From NCBI GenBank assembly GCA_963836695.1, contig CAWIKX010000020.1, positions 1 to 64,000 on the forward strand: 64,000 nucleotides of DNA, read 5' to 3'. The position numbers and the translations under genes are program-made. Below, piece by piece: positions 62,961 to 64,000 of the stretch. The notes beneath the pieces are model-generated. The model did not search any database. It saw only the letters and a program-made list of their open reading frames with translations, and had not been told where the DNA came from. This DNA is from Roseiarcus sp963836695 (GTDB lineage: Bacteria; Pseudomonadota; Alphaproteobacteria; Rhizobiales; Beijerinckiaceae). Position 1 is the stretch's first letter, and each line of letters opens with the position of its first letter.

Positions 62961-63977
62961 ATGGCGCTGCCCGCGTCGCTCTTGGAAGCGCGGGATCTGC
63001 AAAAGTCGTTCACCTCCGGCACGGGCCTGTTCCGGTCGGCCCCGCCGGTCCAGGCGGTTGTCGGAGTGTCGTTCGACATCGCGCGCGGCGAAACGCTCGG
63101 TCTGGTCGGCGAGAGCGGTTCGGGCAAGTCGACCATCGGTCGGCTGATCACCCGCCTCCTCACGCCCACGGCCGGGACGATTCGGCTGGAGGGGCGCGAC
63201 ATCACGGGGCTCAACGCCCGGGCGATGCGGCCGCTGCGCCGGGTTGTGCAGACGGTGTTCCAAGACCCCTTCTCGTCCCTGAATCCGCGCCTGACGGCCG
63301 CCCATCTCGTCGGCGAACCGCTCGTCATCCACAATATGGCGCGCGGCAAGGATCTGCGGACGCGGGTCGCCGGGCTGTTCGAAAGCGTCGGCCTCCATCC
63401 CGAGCAGATGGATCGCTATCCCCATGAATTCTCGGGCGGCCAGCGCCAGCGCTTGGCTATCGCGCGGGCCCTAAGCGTGCAGCCACGCCTGATCGTCGCC
63501 GACGAGCCGGTCTCCGCGCTCGACGTGTCAATCCAGGCCTCGGTGATCAATCTCCTTGTCGGCCTGCAGGAGCGGCACGGCCTCGCCTACCTCTTCATCA
63601 GCCACGACATGGCTGTCGTCGAGCATATCAGCCATCGCGTGGCGGTGCTCTACCTCGGAAAAATCGTCGAGATCGCGAACCGAGACATGCTGTTCGCCTC
63701 CCCCCAGCACCCGTACACGGAGGCGCTGCTATCTGCCGTCCCGATCGCCGACCCGCGCGCGCCGCGGCGCAAGCGGATCGTACTGAAGGGCGACTTGCCG
63801 AGTCCCAGCAGGCCTCCCTCTGGATGCCGCTTCCACACCCGCTGTCCATATGTGTTCGAGCGCTGCCGGGTCGAGGAGCCCGCCATGCGCGAGATCAAGC
63901 CCGGCCAGTGGGCTGCCTGTCATCTGCGCTTGTCGAGCCCGACTTCGAAAGGAAAGCCATGGAACGGCAACGGGTGA
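62961..63977 (+). CDS. Peptide-type ABC ATPase, DppF-like
   Basis: 338 residues from ATG 62961 (in-frame sequence runs upstream into the preceding gene but is not homologous). Walker A GESGSGKSTIGRLITRLLTP, TVFQDPFSSLNPRLTAAHLV, signature FSGGQRQRLAIARALSVQPR, Walker B LIVADEPVSALDVSIQASVI, switch FISHDMAVVEHISHRVAVLY; C-terminal GCRFHTRCPYVFERC cysteines. Works with the DppD-like subunit as a heterodimer. Confidence 0.95.
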   Translation: MALPASLLEARDLQKSFTSGTGLFRSAPPVQAVVGVSFDIARGETLGLVGESGSGKSTIGRLITRLLTPTAGTIRLEGRDITGLNARAMRPLRRVVQTVFQDPFSSLNPRLTAAHLVGEPLVIHNMARGKDLRTRVAGLFESVGLHPEQMDRYPHEFSGGQRQRLAIARALSVQPRLIVADEPVSALDVSIQASVINLLVGLQERHGLAYLFISHDMAVVEHISHRVAVLYLGKIVEIANRDMLFASPQHPYTEALLSAVPIADPRAPRRKRIVLKGDLPSPSRPPSGCRFHTRCPYVFERCRVEEPAMREIKPGQWAACHLRLSSPTSKGKPWNGNG

Positions 63978-64000
63978 AAGTGGGCGACCACGAAGTTACG
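63959..64000 (+). CDS. Start of next gene in peptide ABC operon (partial)
   Basis: ATG 63959 behind AAAGGAAAGCC overlaps the end of the second ATPase gene and reads MERQRVKVGDHEVT up to the window edge. Too short to assign. Position suggests an enzyme acting on the imported solute. Confidence 0.5.
   Translation, partial: MERQRVKVGDHEVT

Overview
The window looks like chromosome of an alphaproteobacterium of the order Hyphomicrobiales (Rhizobiales). Base composition is high GC. It has an ftsY-yciB pair, a ccmI-ccmE-ccmF-ccmH cytochrome c maturation operon in the order usual for the group, NnrU, FeuQ/PhoQ-type kinase architecture, and palindromic repeats of the rhizobial REP kind. I cannot name the genus.

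Layout. 1-4.2 kb: a CUT1 sugar ABC importer on the minus strand, led by an unusual regulator with a DeoR head, an internal periplasmic-binding-like domain and a DeoR sensor tail. 4.5-20.5 kb: a mosaic block bracketed by two identical 36-bp direct repeats. It carries a full CUT1 importer (6.4-10.7), a graveyard of amino-sugar and alcohol dehydrogenase gene fragments (10.9-12.5), a CUT2 ribose-type importer with two permeases (12.6-17.5), an AT-richer fatty acid hydroxylase/sterol desaturase-like gene, an IS66 fragment and a PIG-L/LmbE-type deacetylase. 20.5-22.7 kb: gene-poor, with a multiply broken HTH gene, ending at tRNA-Arg(TCG).

22.8-38.4 kb is mostly core genome: GYD protein, trans-aconitate methyltransferase-like protein, NnrU, a sugar-acid dehydratase of the IlvD/Edd family with a PEP-mutase/isocitrate-lyase-like enzyme, an RluA-type pseudouridine synthase, ftsY, yciB, a ClC exchanger, a DUF2000 protein and the ccm operon. 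A palindromic repeat sits inside the ccmH reading frame.

38.5-49 kb is a long minus-strand catabolic cluster: CUT2 ATPase, two permeases, binding protein, HisD-type dehydrogenase, LacI regulator, an unknown protein, a metallo-beta-lactamase-fold hydrolase, an L-gulonate-3-dehydrogenase-like enzyme and an SDR. Two near-palindromic sites sharing TGRGAACGTT lie upstream of the ATPase and binding-protein genes. This is the best candidate for an undescribed pathway.

49-56.6 kb holds a lipoprotein, a sensor kinase, ilvD, a DUF2252 protein and a translationally coupled SDR-ECF sigma pair. 56.9-58.1 kb holds an intact serine recombinase and two recombinase relics, next to a family-5 peptide/nickel-type ABC operon that runs off the end.

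An important caveat: at least four otherwise intact genes (SDR 38.5 kb, dehydrogenase 39.3 kb, ilvD, peptide ABC permease 61 kb) are 3n+1 bases long and need exactly one base removed to read through. Further +1 shifts occur in weaker genes. This pattern suggests single-base insertion errors in the sequence at least as much as real pseudogenes.
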